Assembly (NCBI GenBank): GCA_002840535.1
Contig: PHBH01000036.1
Coordinates: forward strand, 1 to 64,000
Direction of reading: 5' to 3'
DNA: 64,000 bases
Origin: Deltaproteobacteria bacterium HGW-Deltaproteobacteria-15
GTDB lineage: Bacteria > Desulfobacterota > DSM-4660 > Desulfatiglandales > HGW-15
The notes under the pieces are model-generated. The model worked only from the letters and a program-made list of their open reading frames with translations. It was not told the origin of the DNA and ran no database searches. The translations under genes were made by a program, and so were the position numbers. This document shows, in pieces, positions 1 through 9,563 of this stretch (positions within the stretch are counted from its first letter, which is position 1; each line of letters starts with the position of its first letter).

Positions 1-259
1 CCTACTCTTCCAAGAGACCGTTTGACTTCATGGCCGGAGGGAAAGGGGCGGATCTGCTCCGGATGAAGATTTTCTCGGAACGGTACCATTTCCGGATCAA
101 CGTGACATCCACCCGGTGCCCTTTCATCCCTCGGGAAGATCAAACCTGCCCGGGCAGGATCAGCGAGTGTTCCCACTGCTCCACAACCGAGGGTTGCCAC
201 CGCTCGGTCGCAACTACCTTCTCGGTCTATTTCCCCCCCGCCACTGTTCCTTCATCCGC
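1..259. other. left-edge non-coding stretch
   Basis: This stretch lies beyond the stop codon of the minus-strand mgtE gene. Overlapping plus-strand frames exist, but they have no ribosome binding site and no recognisable protein character. I see no RNA gene or repeat here. Confidence 0.4.
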
Positions 260-1615
260 TCATGCCGAAAACCTGAAGAGGCCGGACATAAGCAGGAGAT
301 AAATAAAAAGACTGATGATGTCGTTTGTAGTGGTCACAAAAGGACCGGTTGCGAGGGCAGGGTCGATGTTAAGCCTTTTGAGGACCAGCGGCACGGATGC
401 ACCGATGAAACAGGCGTTCAAAATGATGAGGATCAGAGAAAGAGCTACCACGGATCCGATCAGGATATCCGCCAGCCAGATGCTCACGACTAAGCCGAGG
501 ATCACGGCGCAGACCAGTCCATTGAGGAAAGCTACCTTCATCTCGACCACGATTCTCCTTCCAAAGCCGACCAGGCTGATGTCGCCGGTGGCCAGCCCCC
601 TTACCGCAACGGTTGCCGCCTGTATGCCGGTATTTCCTCCCATGGCCATGATGACAGGGAAAAAGAAAGAGAGGGCGATCACCTTCTCGAGGGACGATTC
701 AAACTGGTTGATCACGACTGCGGCCAGAATGCCGCCAAAGAGTCCCACGATGAGCCACGGCAACCGCGCCCGTGAGATGCGCAGGGGCGATTCTTCTCCA
801 ATCTCCTGATGCATCACGCCCGCCATCATCGACATGTCCTCATCCGCTTCCTCTTCGATGACGTCCATGATGTCGTCATGGGTGATCCGGCCGATAAGAC
901 GATGCTGATCGTCCACGACCGGTACGCTCACCAGGTCATATTTCTGGAACAGCCGGGCAACCTCTTCCTGATCCGTATCCACATCGACCGAGAGGATCTC
1001 CGGATTCATGATGTCCTTGATCTTTCGGTCAGGGGGCTCGAGCACGAGGTCTTTCAGGGAAACGGCTCCTGAGAGTCTGCTGTAATCGTCCACCACAAAA
1101 ACAGAATAGAGGTTCTCCACCTCTTCCCGTTTCTTGCGCAGTTTTTCAATGGCCTCCTGAACCGTGGCGTTTGCATTGACCGCAACATACTCCAGGGCCA
1201 TCAAACCGCCGGCCGTGTCTTCCGGAAAGGGAAGCAGCTTCTGCAGCTCTTCTCTCACCTCGGTTTGCACGGAGTCGATAATCTCTTTCACACGCTCCGC
1301 AGGCAGGTCGCCTACCAGGTCGGCGGCATCGTCCGAGTCGAGCTCCTGTACGATTTTCGTTATGGCTTCGGCATCGAGGCTGTCCAGAATCCGCTCCTGG
1401 ACAGGCGGTTCCATCTCGAGCAGGACTTCCCCCGCCTCTTCCGGCATCAGGAGCTCTATAATATACAGCCGCTCCTCATGTTCCAGCTGCTCCGCGAGGT
1501 CTGCCACATCCGCGGGCTGCATTTCAAAGATCAGTTTGCCGAGAGTGTCTCTGTCCTGATCCTTGATGAGGAGCCTCACGTCTTCAATCAGTTTTTCAGT
1601 CAAAGCAACGGACAT
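260..1615 (-). CDS. mgtE: magnesium transporter MgtE
   Basis: Inner-membrane Mg2+ channel/transporter of 451 residues, the usual size for the family. The N-terminal helical MgtE_N superhelix covers about residues 1-130. Two CBS domains follow (about 135-260, ending in the ITHDDIMDVIEEEADED acidic stretch), and then five hydrophobic segments from about residue 285 to the end. The pore-region signature PVIMAMGGNTGIQ is at 320-332. In known MgtE the cytosolic domains sense Mg2+ and gate the pore. The gene is followed on the same strand by nothing visible in the window; a DHH phosphoesterase lies 18 bp upstream in the same orientation and may be co-transcribed. Confidence 0.96.
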   Translation of the reverse strand: MSVALTEKLIEDVRLLIKDQDRDTLGKLIFEMQPADVADLAEQLEHEERLYIIELLMPEEAGEVLLEMEPPVQERILDSLDAEAITKIVQELDSDDAADLVGDLPAERVKEIIDSVQTEVREELQKLLPFPEDTAGGLMALEYVAVNANATVQEAIEKLRKKREEVENLYSVFVVDDYSRLSGAVSLKDLVLEPPDRKIKDIMNPEILSVDVDTDQEEVARLFQKYDLVSVPVVDDQHRLIGRITHDDIMDVIEEEADEDMSMMAGVMHQEIGEESPLRISRARLPWLIVGLFGGILAAVVINQFESSLEKVIALSFFFPVIMAMGGNTGIQAATVAVRGLATGDISLVGFGRRIVVEMKVAFLNGLVCAVILGLVVSIWLADILIGSVVALSLILIILNACFIGASVPLVLKRLNIDPALATGPFVTTTNDIISLFIYLLLMSGLFRFSA

Positions 1616-1633
1616 CGCCGGGTCTCGACCTCC

Positions 1634-2665
1634 TCAGATGGTTTTCAGCTTTTCCAGAATCCACTCCCTCAGGTCCGATTCTTTCACATCCGATTCAATC
1701 TCCTGAAGCGGGATCTCGGCCCTAGCCGTGCTCGTATGTCCTCCCGCTGATCCCCATTGCCCGAACAGGCTCTGGGCAGTACTTCCTGCATTCAGGCGAA
1801 AACCGGCGTTTCTGAAAATCACGATGAGTTTTTGGCCGTAAACTCCTGAAACAATGCACCAGGTGGCCTCGACCATCTTCAGGAAAAAATCGGCTATGAT
1901 CACGAGAATATCGGGATCATTCACCCGTCCCATGTGAATGAACGCCTTGTCCTTCAGGAAAGTCAGATTCTCCATCGCCGCACGGAAGCCGGCGAGCGTC
2001 TGCCTGGTCATTTCGGAAGATTCGATTTTCTTGATGAGATTGAGATTGGCGAACGGATAAAGGTACCGGAAGGCATTGATGTCGCTCTGGATGGACGGCC
2101 TTACAAAATTATCGGTGTCCGTCTTGATGCCATAGAAAAGGGCGGTCGCGAGTCTTGGAGAGGGTTTCACCTTGGTCGCCCTCAGGTATTCGGTCATGAT
2201 GGTGGAGTTGGCGCCGTAATCCTCTTTGACATCCAGGAACTGCGCCGAAGTGGACGAAACAAAGGGGTGATGATCGATAATGATATCGTACTTATACTTG
2301 GACAGCAGCTCGTGATGGCTCGGCTGGCTGTCCACCAAAGCCCACCGCGTGATTTCCGCGGGATTCAGTTTGCGGATGTGCTGCTGTTGGATCTTCAACA
2401 ACTTGATCATTGCCAGATTGTCGGCGCGCTTGATTATGTTGACATGAAAGACAAGGGTTCTTTTGATCCTTCTCCAAAGCAGTCGAGTCAAGGCAAGAGC
2501 GCTGGCGATCGCATCCGGATCCGCATTGATCAGTATCGCCAGGGTGTCCTCGGGCGAGACCGTTTCGAACAGCCTCTTGCATTTCTCGATGGAAGAAGTC
2601 GACTTGGGAAATGGGTGATCCATGAGGATCGGCTTTTCCTGCTTCACCGTGGTGCCCGGAGCCAT
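1634..2665 (-). CDS. DHH-family phosphoesterase (NrnA-like)
   Basis: A 343-residue protein of the DHH/DHHA1 superfamily. Family members are nanoRNases or pAp phosphatases that cleave short oligonucleotides or phosphoadenosine phosphate with Mn2+. Visible motifs are a motif I region INADPDA at 46-52, VDSQPSHH at 111-118, the namesake DHH at 131-133, and the DHHA1 substrate-binding GGH at 308-310. Motif I lacks the usual HxxPDxD pattern (the His is Asn and the second Asp is missing), so catalysis may be altered. It sits 18 bp upstream of mgtE on the same strand. Start codon ATG at 2665; an in-frame Met15 is an alternative start. Confidence 0.85.
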   Translation of the reverse strand: MAPGTTVKQEKPILMDHPFPKSTSSIEKCKRLFETVSPEDTLAILINADPDAIASALALTRLLWRRIKRTLVFHVNIIKRADNLAMIKLLKIQQQHIRKLNPAEITRWALVDSQPSHHELLSKYKYDIIIDHHPFVSSTSAQFLDVKEDYGANSTIMTEYLRATKVKPSPRLATALFYGIKTDTDNFVRPSIQSDINAFRYLYPFANLNLIKKIESSEMTRQTLAGFRAAMENLTFLKDKAFIHMGRVNDPDILVIIADFFLKMVEATWCIVSGVYGQKLIVIFRNAGFRLNAGSTAQSLFGQWGSAGGHTSTARAEIPLQEIESDVKESDLREWILEKLKTI

Positions 2666-2768
2666 GGCGTCAATGCCTCATATTGAAAGGGGGCTGTCCC
2701 CGTCAGTAGAATAAAGCGACTTTTCGTACAGGCATGCAAATTCAATGCGAATCGGAGCGGTCCGGCTC

Positions 2769-3557
2769 TCACCATGGCCATGCCCTCTCGAGGTACTGAA
2801 GGCTTGGAACCACGTCCTCTTCCGTGTGGGGCTCGAGGGTCAAAACCGGCGGAACCGAGAGCCTGTTCTTCATTTCCTTGAAAAGCAGGTCAAAGTCGAT
2901 GGATCCCTTTCCAGGGGCCAGGTGGTCGTCCTTTTTCCCGAAATTGTCATGCAGGTGGACCTGACGAAGGTATGGCGACATAGCAACGATCCATTCAAGG
3001 AGGGATGCTTTTCCGAAGACCGCCTGATGCCCGGTGTCCAGACAGAACCCCACTCCGTATTCCTGAAGGGCTTCAACCAAATTCAGAATCTCCGAAGGGC
3101 CGTTCTCGTATACATTCTCGAGCACGAGCACGCTTCCCTCTTCCGCAACTTTCCTGGCCAGGTCGGCCCAAATGGGCAAGCTGTTCCGAAGCCACGCATC
3201 TCCCATGAAGCCGTACCTCACGGAATCGTAACCCGTATGGCAGACCGCCGTCTTCGGCTTGAACAGGGAAACCAGAGGCAACATCTGCTCAAATCGTCGA
3301 ACGGTCAACTTCCTTACCTCACGGTCCGGAGATCCCGGTGAGAGATCCAGGTAGGGGAAGTGGAATGTGATCTCCAGACCATGGTCGCGGAGTTGTCGGG
3401 AGACACTTCGGAACTCTTCATGGGAATGGAGCTCCAGCGCTTCCGCGTCAAATCCGATTTCAGGATTCATCCGGCGCGCGATAAACTTGGGGAGATACCC
3501 GGCAAAGAGCATCCGGAAGGGAATATTGACATGGAAACGAGTTTTCGGATCATTCAT
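2769..3557 (-). CDS. sugar phosphate isomerase/epimerase-like TIM-barrel protein
   Basis: About 262 residues with the xylose-isomerase-like / AP endonuclease 2 TIM-barrel pattern. Strands end in conserved acidic and His residues: THFHFPYLDLSPG-like segment, AVCHTGYDS, LVLENVYENG, FCLDTGHQAVFG, QVHLHDNFGKKDDHLAPGKGSIDF and VLTLEPHTEED. The Glu, Asp-His, His-Asp and Glu set would bind a divalent metal. I chose the ATG at 3557 (MNDPKTRF) because it follows a purine-rich CAGGGGCAGAAGAAG stretch and the upstream 30 residues do not look like this fold. The substrate cannot be told from sequence. It appears monocistronic. Confidence 0.85.
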   Translation of the reverse strand: MNDPKTRFHVNIPFRMLFAGYLPKFIARRMNPEIGFDAEALELHSHEEFRSVSRQLRDHGLEITFHFPYLDLSPGSPDREVRKLTVRRFEQMLPLVSLFKPKTAVCHTGYDSVRYGFMGDAWLRNSLPIWADLARKVAEEGSVLVLENVYENGPSEILNLVEALQEYGVGFCLDTGHQAVFGKASLLEWIVAMSPYLRQVHLHDNFGKKDDHLAPGKGSIDFDLLFKEMKNRLSVPPVLTLEPHTEEDVVPSLQYLERAWPW

Positions 3558-3780
3558 CTTCTTCTGCCCCTGAATCGATTTGCCGCTAACCATTGGAGGG
3601 TAATCCGGCCGCTCTTCTCGTGATCCCACGGAAAGGCCATAAGACAATAATCATAATCCTGTTGTTGGGGAATGACAATCCACCAGAAAAATTGGTAACA
3701 CATACACCGGAGTGTCTTTTCGTTTTGAAAAAGAGACTCCCATGGCCAACCCTGCTCCAAATTCATAGAAAAGGAACGTT

Positions 3781-4113
3781 ATGAAATCCTATCTGATAGA
3801 TGAGATCCCCTCCAGCGAAATGGAAAGGATCAGAAGCGAGATGGAGAAATCGGCCAACAGGTCGGGGCTGGAAAAGCTGTTCTGGGTAGAGATCCCGGAG
3901 AACATGCTGAGTGAGATTCAGCTTCTTCACAAGGGGTGCGGACCACACGTATTTGCGGTCGAACTCGGTCGGGATTGGGTCAGGTGCGAGTTCTTTGTGC
4001 GAACCCTCAACAGCATGAAATGTTCGTGCAGCGGGTATGCCACCACCCGGCAGGTTCATTTCGCCATGGAATATGCCGACCGCCTCCTTGAGAGACTGGG
4101 AGTAAAGAGCTGA
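3781..4113 (+). CDS. conserved hypothetical protein, 110 aa
   Basis: A small soluble protein preceded by AAAGGAACGTT six bases before the ATG. It contains a Cys-rich patch (GCGPHVFAVELG...RCEFF...MKCSCSGYATTRQVHFA) and an amphipathic C-terminal helix. No signal peptide or membrane segment is visible. The Cys spacing (CSC, plus single Cys at two upstream positions) could bind a metal, but this is only a suggestion. It lies about 130 bp upstream of ileS on the same strand. I do not recognise a characterised family. Confidence 0.75.
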   Translation: MKSYLIDEIPSSEMERIRSEMEKSANRSGLEKLFWVEIPENMLSEIQLLHKGCGPHVFAVELGRDWVRCEFFVRTLNSMKCSCSGYATTRQVHFAMEYADRLLERLGVKS

Positions 4114-4245
4114 AGAACCGCAGAATGGAAATTCTTTTGTCGGTTGACGGGAAAAGCCCGGCCTGTTATATTGTTTTGTTTCTGCAATCATCCGGAACTA
4201 GTGGTATTTCCGGCATAGCATACTATGGATACGGAGGCGGACCTG

Positions 4246-7035
4246 ATGGATTATAAGGACACACTCAACCTGCCCAGAACGGATTTCCCAATGAAGGCGA
4301 ATCTGGTCAAGAAAGAGCCTGAGATGATCGCCGGGTGGGAGAAGGACAAGCTGTACCAGAGGATTCGTGAATCATCCAAAGGTCGGAAGCGCTATACCCT
4401 TCATGACGGCCCGCCGTATGCGAACGGGAACATCCACATGGGCACCGCCTTCAACAAGATTCTGAAGGACATCATCATCAAATCCAAGCAGATGTCGGGT
4501 TTCGATGCACCCTATGTGCCGGGCTGGGACTGTCATGGGCTTCCCATCGAACACAAGGTCGATCAGGAACTGGGCGGCAGGAAGAAATCCATGTCGCAGG
4601 TCGAGGTGCGAAAATATTGCCGCAAATACGCCGAGAAATTCGTGGATATCCAGCGGAACGAGTTCAAGAGACTTGGGGTGTTCGGAGAATGGGACCGGCC
4701 TTACCTGACCATGAGCTATGATTATGAGGCGACCATTGTGCGGGAATTCGGAAAATTCGCCTTGAATGGAAGTCTCTACAAGAGCAAGAAGCCGATATAC
4801 TGGTGCATATCCTGCAAGACCGCGCTGGCCGAGGCCGAGGTTGAATATGAACAACACACCTCGCCCTCCATTTTCGTGAAATTCCCCATGGTCTCGGATA
4901 TCAGCAAAGATCATCCCGAGCTCCGGGATAAGCAGGTCTACATCCTCATCTGGACTACAACCCCCTGGACCATACCGGCCAATCTTGCCGTAGCGCTCCA
5001 CCCTGATCTGGAGTATGTGGCCGTGGACCCTGGAAACAACGAGATCTGGATTTTGGCCAAGGGGCTGGTGCACGTCTGCATGGACGTTTTCGGGATCCGC
5101 GATTACAGAATCGTGAGGGAATTCGAAGCAAGCGAGTTGGAACGACTCAAGGCCAAGCACCCTCTTTATGAAAGAGAATCGCTGATCGTGCTGGCCCCCT
5201 ACGTGACCCTCGAGGCAGGCACCGGATGCGTCCATACGGCGCCCGGACATGGCCGTGAGGATTATGAGACGGGCTTGGCGTACGGCCTGGATGTGTATTC
5301 ACCCGTTGATGATTCGGGGCGCTTCACCGAGGATGTGCTCTTCTTTGCAGGACAGGAGGTCTTCCAGGCCAATGCATCGGTGAATAAAAAGCTTTCGGAA
5401 AAGGGTCTGCTCCTGAAGGAGCAGGCCATTTCCCACGAGTATCCTCATTGCTGGCGATGCAAGAAGCCGGTGATCTTCCGGTCCACTGAGCAGTGGTTTA
5501 TCTCCATGGAGAAAACCTCCCTCCGGCAGAACGCTCTCCGCGCGATCCAGGAGGTCTCATGGATACCCAGGTGGGGGCAGGACAGGATCTACGGCCTCAT
5601 CGAAAACCGGCCGGACTGGTGCATTTCCAGACAACGATCGTGGGGGGTCCCCATCACCATATTCTACTGCGAAAAATGCAACCGAATTCTCTCCAGCCCG
5701 GAAATCTTCGATCACGTGGTGCGGCTCGTGGAAAAATCGGGGGCGGATGTCTGGTTTGCCGAACCGGAGGAAAAACTCCTGCCGCCGGGTACCACCTGCC
5801 CGGATTGCGGCTCTGCCCGGTTCAGGAAAGAGACCGACATCCTCGATGTCTGGTTTGACTCGGGAGTCAGTTATGCGGCGGTCATGGAGGCGAGGGATTA
5901 TCTCGAAAGTCCCTCCGATCTCTACCTGGAAGGAAGCGATCAGCACAGGGGATGGTTTCACAGTTCGCTCCTCTGCTCGGTGGGCACAAGGGGCAGAGCG
6001 CCTTATAAGAATGTTCTGACCCACGGATTCGTCGTGGACGGCACGGGAAAGGCCATGCACAAATCAGCCGGGAATGTGGTCGCGCCCGAGGATCTCATCA
6101 AGAAATACGGAGCGGAGATCATCCGGTTGTGGGTAGCGGCCGAAGATTACCGGGATAACATCCGCCTCTCCGAGGAAATCCTCCAGCGTCTGACAGAGGC
6201 GTACCGGCGCATCAGAAATACCTGCCGCTTTCTTCTCGGAAATCTCTACGACTTCGATCCATCCCAAGATGGTGTGCGTTACGAAGAGATGGAAGAACTG
6301 GACCGATGGGCGCTCCACAAGCTTCAGGATCTGAGCGAGCGGGTTCTCATGGCTTATGAGGGCTTTGAGTTCCACGCAATCTATCAGGCTCTACACAATT
6401 TCTGCGTTCTCGATCTTTCCTCCTTCTACCTGGATGTGCTTAAGGACCGGCTCTATGTCTCTCCGCCGAAATCCCGTTCAAGGAGGTCGGCTCAGACCGC
6501 CATGAGGGAGATCCTGGAAGTGTTGGTCCGTCTCATGGCCCCCATCCTTTCATTTACCGCGGATGAAATCTGGACCCACATGAGAAAAGACCAGGGTAAA
6601 TCCAACGTTCACACGGATCTCTTTGTTCCCGTGAAACAGGAATTCAGAGATCCCCCCCTTTCCGAACGTTGGGAGAGCATCCTGAAGGTTCGCAAGGAAG
6701 TCACCAAAGCGCTCGAGACAGCGCGAAAGGAACGAAAGATAGGACACTCTCTGGACGCTTCCCTGACAATAGGCCTTCCGCCCGAGCAGATGCAATTTTT
6801 TCAGCCCTACCGGGAAATGCTCAAATACCTTTTCATCGTTTCTTCTGTCGATATGAAGCCGGCGGAAGAGGTCCCCGGGGGAGTCGAAAGCGAGGAGATG
6901 GCAGGGGTCAGGATCCAGGTGGAGTCTTCCCGTGAGCCAAAGTGCGAGCGGTGCTGGGTGCACGATGCATCGGCAGGTCAAGAGGCGGAACCGCCGGGAC
7001 TTTGCGCGAGATGCCGGGAGGCCCTGAAGGAGTGA
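4246..7035 (+). CDS. ileS: isoleucine--tRNA ligase
   Basis: Class Ia aminoacyl-tRNA synthetase charging tRNA-Ile, 929 residues, full length. The HIGH-type motif is NIHMGT at about 62-67, and the KMSKS-type motif is the variant KAMHKS at about 602-607. A CP1 editing insertion lies between them (WTTTPWTIPANLAVA and HTAPGHGREDYETG are visible), then the anticodon-binding domain. A C-terminal zinc finger (CERCW...CARC) closes the protein. I prefer the ATG at 4246 over 4225 because GGAGG lies about nine bases before it. The stop is followed directly by lspA, a common ileS-lspA pairing. Confidence 0.97.
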   Translation: MDYKDTLNLPRTDFPMKANLVKKEPEMIAGWEKDKLYQRIRESSKGRKRYTLHDGPPYANGNIHMGTAFNKILKDIIIKSKQMSGFDAPYVPGWDCHGLPIEHKVDQELGGRKKSMSQVEVRKYCRKYAEKFVDIQRNEFKRLGVFGEWDRPYLTMSYDYEATIVREFGKFALNGSLYKSKKPIYWCISCKTALAEAEVEYEQHTSPSIFVKFPMVSDISKDHPELRDKQVYILIWTTTPWTIPANLAVALHPDLEYVAVDPGNNEIWILAKGLVHVCMDVFGIRDYRIVREFEASELERLKAKHPLYERESLIVLAPYVTLEAGTGCVHTAPGHGREDYETGLAYGLDVYSPVDDSGRFTEDVLFFAGQEVFQANASVNKKLSEKGLLLKEQAISHEYPHCWRCKKPVIFRSTEQWFISMEKTSLRQNALRAIQEVSWIPRWGQDRIYGLIENRPDWCISRQRSWGVPITIFYCEKCNRILSSPEIFDHVVRLVEKSGADVWFAEPEEKLLPPGTTCPDCGSARFRKETDILDVWFDSGVSYAAVMEARDYLESPSDLYLEGSDQHRGWFHSSLLCSVGTRGRAPYKNVLTHGFVVDGTGKAMHKSAGNVVAPEDLIKKYGAEIIRLWVAAEDYRDNIRLSEEILQRLTEAYRRIRNTCRFLLGNLYDFDPSQDGVRYEEMEELDRWALHKLQDLSERVLMAYEGFEFHAIYQALHNFCVLDLSSFYLDVLKDRLYVSPPKSRSRRSAQTAMREILEVLVRLMAPILSFTADEIWTHMRKDQGKSNVHTDLFVPVKQEFRDPPLSERWESILKVRKEVTKALETARKERKIGHSLDASLTIGLPPEQMQFFQPYREMLKYLFIVSSVDMKPAEEVPGGVESEEMAGVRIQVESSREPKCERCWVHDASAGQEAEPPGLCARCREALKE

Positions 7036-7118
7036 CAGTTTATGAAAACGAACCAGGGGAAAGCAGGGTCAGCCATGGGGATCTTTTGTTACCTGAAAGA
7101 GACGGGGTCGCTGACAAG

Positions 7119-7622
7119 GTGAGAAAATCCTATCGTCTATTCCTCCTGATTTCCCCTGCGGTGATCATCCTGGACCAGATCACCAAGTGGGTCGTATTGA
7201 AATCCATTCCCCTGTATGGAAGTTACCCCGTTATCGAGGGCTTCTTCAACATCGTCCACGTAAGGAATCGAGGCATCGCATTTGGTATCATGAACAGACC
7301 GGGCGGCAGCCAGATCACCATCTACATTCTCACACTGGTGACACTCGCGGCGATCTTTCTTCTCTTCTTCTGGTTCAGCCGTCTCGGTGCGGGAGAGCGA
7401 AAGACCGCCTACGGACTTGCGCTGGTGATCGGGGGAGCTCTGGGAAACCTCATCGACCGGATCAGGATGGGCGAGGTCGTCGATTTCCTTGATGTTCATG
7501 TCGGAACCCTTCACTGGCCCGCATTCAACGTTGCAGATTCAGCAATTACGTTGGGCGTCTTCTGGCTGGCCCTGACCATCTTCTTCTCCAGCGGCCCCAA
7601 AGGCGAGAAGTCTTCGAAATAG
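7119..7622 (+). CDS. lspA: lipoprotein signal peptidase (signal peptidase II)
   Basis: Inner-membrane aspartyl protease that removes signal peptides from diacylglyceryl-modified prolipoproteins. With the GTG start at 7119 it is 167 residues, the normal family length; the frame is open further upstream but that part overlaps ileS or lacks family character. Four hydrophobic segments are present. The motifs are DQITK at 19-23, the NRGIAFG loop at 50-56, and the catalytic Asp pair: Asp113 in GNLIDR and Asp140 in FNVADS. It sits between ileS and lgt, so both steps of lipoprotein maturation are encoded together, in keeping with the many lipoproteins elsewhere in the window. Confidence 0.93.
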   Translation: MRKSYRLFLLISPAVIILDQITKWVVLKSIPLYGSYPVIEGFFNIVHVRNRGIAFGIMNRPGGSQITIYILTLVTLAAIFLLFFWFSRLGAGERKTAYGLALVIGGALGNLIDRIRMGEVVDFLDVHVGTLHWPAFNVADSAITLGVFWLALTIFFSSGPKGEKSSK

Positions 7623-7633
7623 GAATTCAATCC

Positions 7634-8437
7634 ATGCTTCCTGATCTCCTCTCCATCGGCCCCTTGGCCATTCACACCTATGGTCTCCTGGTCGCCCTAG
7701 GCTTCGCGGCGGCTTTTGCGCTGACGCTTCGGCTTTCCTCCGCCTGCGGCTTTGGGTTCCAGCAGGTTGTGGATACGGGGTTTATCGCGATCGTCGCAGG
7801 AGTTGTCGGTTCGAGGCTCTTATTCGTGCTGATCAATCCGTCGCACTTCTTCGCGCGCCCCTTGGAGATATTCAAAATATGGGAAGGGGGGCTGGTGTTC
7901 TCGGGTGGACTCGTCGCGGTTGCGGGCGCCTTGTTTTGCTATTCCAGGCGGCATGGCATTTCTTTCTTACGGATAGGGGATTTGTGGGCCCCCGGGGTCG
8001 CGCTCGGGCAATCTCTCGGCAGGATCGGATGTTTCATGGCCGGCTGCTGTTACGGAAAGCCCGTGGACGCTCCCTGGGGCGTGATCTTCACAGATCCCGG
8101 TTCGCTTGCCCCACTGGATATCTCCCTTCACCCCACGCAGCTCTATTCAGCCTTGGGCGGGCTCCTGACCGCGGCCATCCTGCTCGTTCTTCACAAACGA
8201 AAAAGCTTCGAGGGGCGGATTCTCCTCTGGTTTCTGATCCTCCACAGCACCGGCAGTCTATTGGTGGAACGCTTCCGTGCGGATCACAGAGGTACAATTC
8301 CGGGAACGGAGATGAGCGTCACGCAGCTGATCGCATTGATCCTGCTGATCGGTTCGGTAGCAGCCCTCATGGCACTCACCTCGAAACGCAAGTCCGGGAA
8401 AGAAGAGTTGAAGACAACCCCACCCCGTCTCCTTTAA
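7634..8437 (+). CDS. lgt: prolipoprotein diacylglyceryl transferase
   Basis: Inner-membrane enzyme that transfers diacylglycerol from phosphatidylglycerol to the lipobox Cys of prolipoproteins. It has 267 residues with about seven hydrophobic segments. The Lgt signature region is GRIGCFMAGCCYGKP at 129-143, the Cys-rich variant often seen outside the enterobacteria, and the later HPTQLYSA and ERFRADHRG motifs are also present. It begins 11 bp after lspA and is preceded by AGGA; the three genes ileS-lspA-lgt form a likely operon. Confidence 0.95.
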   Translation: MLPDLLSIGPLAIHTYGLLVALGFAAAFALTLRLSSACGFGFQQVVDTGFIAIVAGVVGSRLLFVLINPSHFFARPLEIFKIWEGGLVFSGGLVAVAGALFCYSRRHGISFLRIGDLWAPGVALGQSLGRIGCFMAGCCYGKPVDAPWGVIFTDPGSLAPLDISLHPTQLYSALGGLLTAAILLVLHKRKSFEGRILLWFLILHSTGSLLVERFRADHRGTIPGTEMSVTQLIALILLIGSVAALMALTSKRKSGKEELKTTPPRLL

Positions 8438-8478
8438 CCTTTGGTCATCCGGGGCTTATCAATGGGGCTCCGCAACAT

Positions 8479-9138
8479 TCAGGATTGAATCCTAACAATG
8501 TCCCCGCCCTCCTCCTGCCGGATCTGCAACTCAAGAAGACTGGACACTGCTTCAACGGCCCATTCAAAGGAGATCTTGCACGTATTCAGCACAATGTCAT
8601 AGAGAGAAGGATCATCGATGTCCGAATCGAACACATTGGTGGCCAGGGCGGCGCGCTGTTTTTCCCTTTCCCTTACCATGTTCTCCGCATCGGAGCGTGA
8701 AAGTTTGTAGTGATCGATAAGAAAATCCACCCTCTTTTCGAACTCGCCAACCAGCATTACATGGATCACACTGGGGTGTCTCCGGAGGACAAACTGCGCT
8801 CCACGCCCCACGATCACGTAGCCTCCCTTTTCGGCCATCGGCTTCATGACCCTGTCGAGGAAATCCACGTATTTCTTCCTCTGGAATTCCTGATCTTCCT
8901 GGCCGCCGGGAGCCTTGTAGAAAATCCCGCTGGAAACAAACTTTGAGAGAACATCCAGAATTTTACTGCTCGCCTCCTTTTCGATCGCATTGAGCCAGCC
9001 CGGTGTCATCTTCTCGCGCCGCGCAATCTCATCGATGACTGCCTTGTCCACGAGATGGAAACCAAATTTTTTACTCAGTCTCTCCCCTAATGTCCAACCC
9101 CCTGCTCCAAACTGCCTGCTTATGGTCACAACCGCCAT
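8479..9138 (-). CDS. cytidylate kinase-like family protein
   Basis: A 219-residue P-loop NTPase-like protein of the cytidylate kinase-like family (PF13189 type). The N-terminus VTISRQFGAGGWTLGERLSKKFGF matches the modified P-loop of this group, and a later segment GGYVIVGRGAQFVLRRHPSVIHVMLVG is the second conserved strand. Family members are widespread in Desulfobacterota, often near signal-transduction genes, and their substrate is generally not established. It is convergent with lgt (stop codons about 40 bp apart) and divergent from the 51-aa membrane protein. Confidence 0.88.
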   Translation of the reverse strand: MAVVTISRQFGAGGWTLGERLSKKFGFHLVDKAVIDEIARREKMTPGWLNAIEKEASSKILDVLSKFVSSGIFYKAPGGQEDQEFQRKKYVDFLDRVMKPMAEKGGYVIVGRGAQFVLRRHPSVIHVMLVGEFEKRVDFLIDHYKLSRSDAENMVREREKQRAALATNVFDSDIDDPSLYDIVLNTCKISFEWAVEAVSSLLELQIRQEEGGDIVRIQS

Positions 9139-9563
9139 TCTTCATCTCCTCTCAAATTCGGTTTGTCCGGAGCCAAACCTCCTTGCTGCTCCGGAGAGAT
9201 CTCCAGGGGATGAGCACCCTGATTGCAGTATAAGCGACAGAGGCCTTGTTGTAAACCAGGTTGCGCTCCGGATTCCTGTGAACAGTCAGAGTCTTCCGGC
9301 TGGAAGGGCGGCGATGGCCTGATCCCTTCGGGTGCATTCCCGCCTTCTGCAAATCGACATTGTCATTTCAGCCGAAGCCGGGGCGTGAAAAATACCCCCT
9401 GCCAAAAACGGTGCGCCTGGCTTTTCGAGGCGAGGGCGGATCGAAAACCCTTGACAAGGAAAATCCTCTGCCTTATTTCTATATGTAAGTTAACATACGC
9501 TTATTTGACGCTCCCCGAAACCTCCTTCCAAGCGGGCATGCCGCCTCGTAGAAAGGACACTTC
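9139..9563. other. divergent intergenic region
   Basis: About 425 bp separate the kinase-like gene from the 51-aa membrane protein gene. A seven-base inverted repeat TCCGGAG/CTCCGGA lies close to the minus-strand start, and a promoter-like pair lies near the plus-strand gene. No further gene is convincing; the open plus-strand frame here is in a different frame from the small protein and lacks a ribosome binding site. Confidence 0.5.
9451..9479 (+). promoter_or_regulatory. possible sigma70-type promoter of the 51-aa gene
   Basis: A consensus -35 TTGACA at 9451-9456 is followed after 17 bases by TATTTC, a poor -10. It points at the small membrane protein gene 85 bp downstream. Confidence 0.4.
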
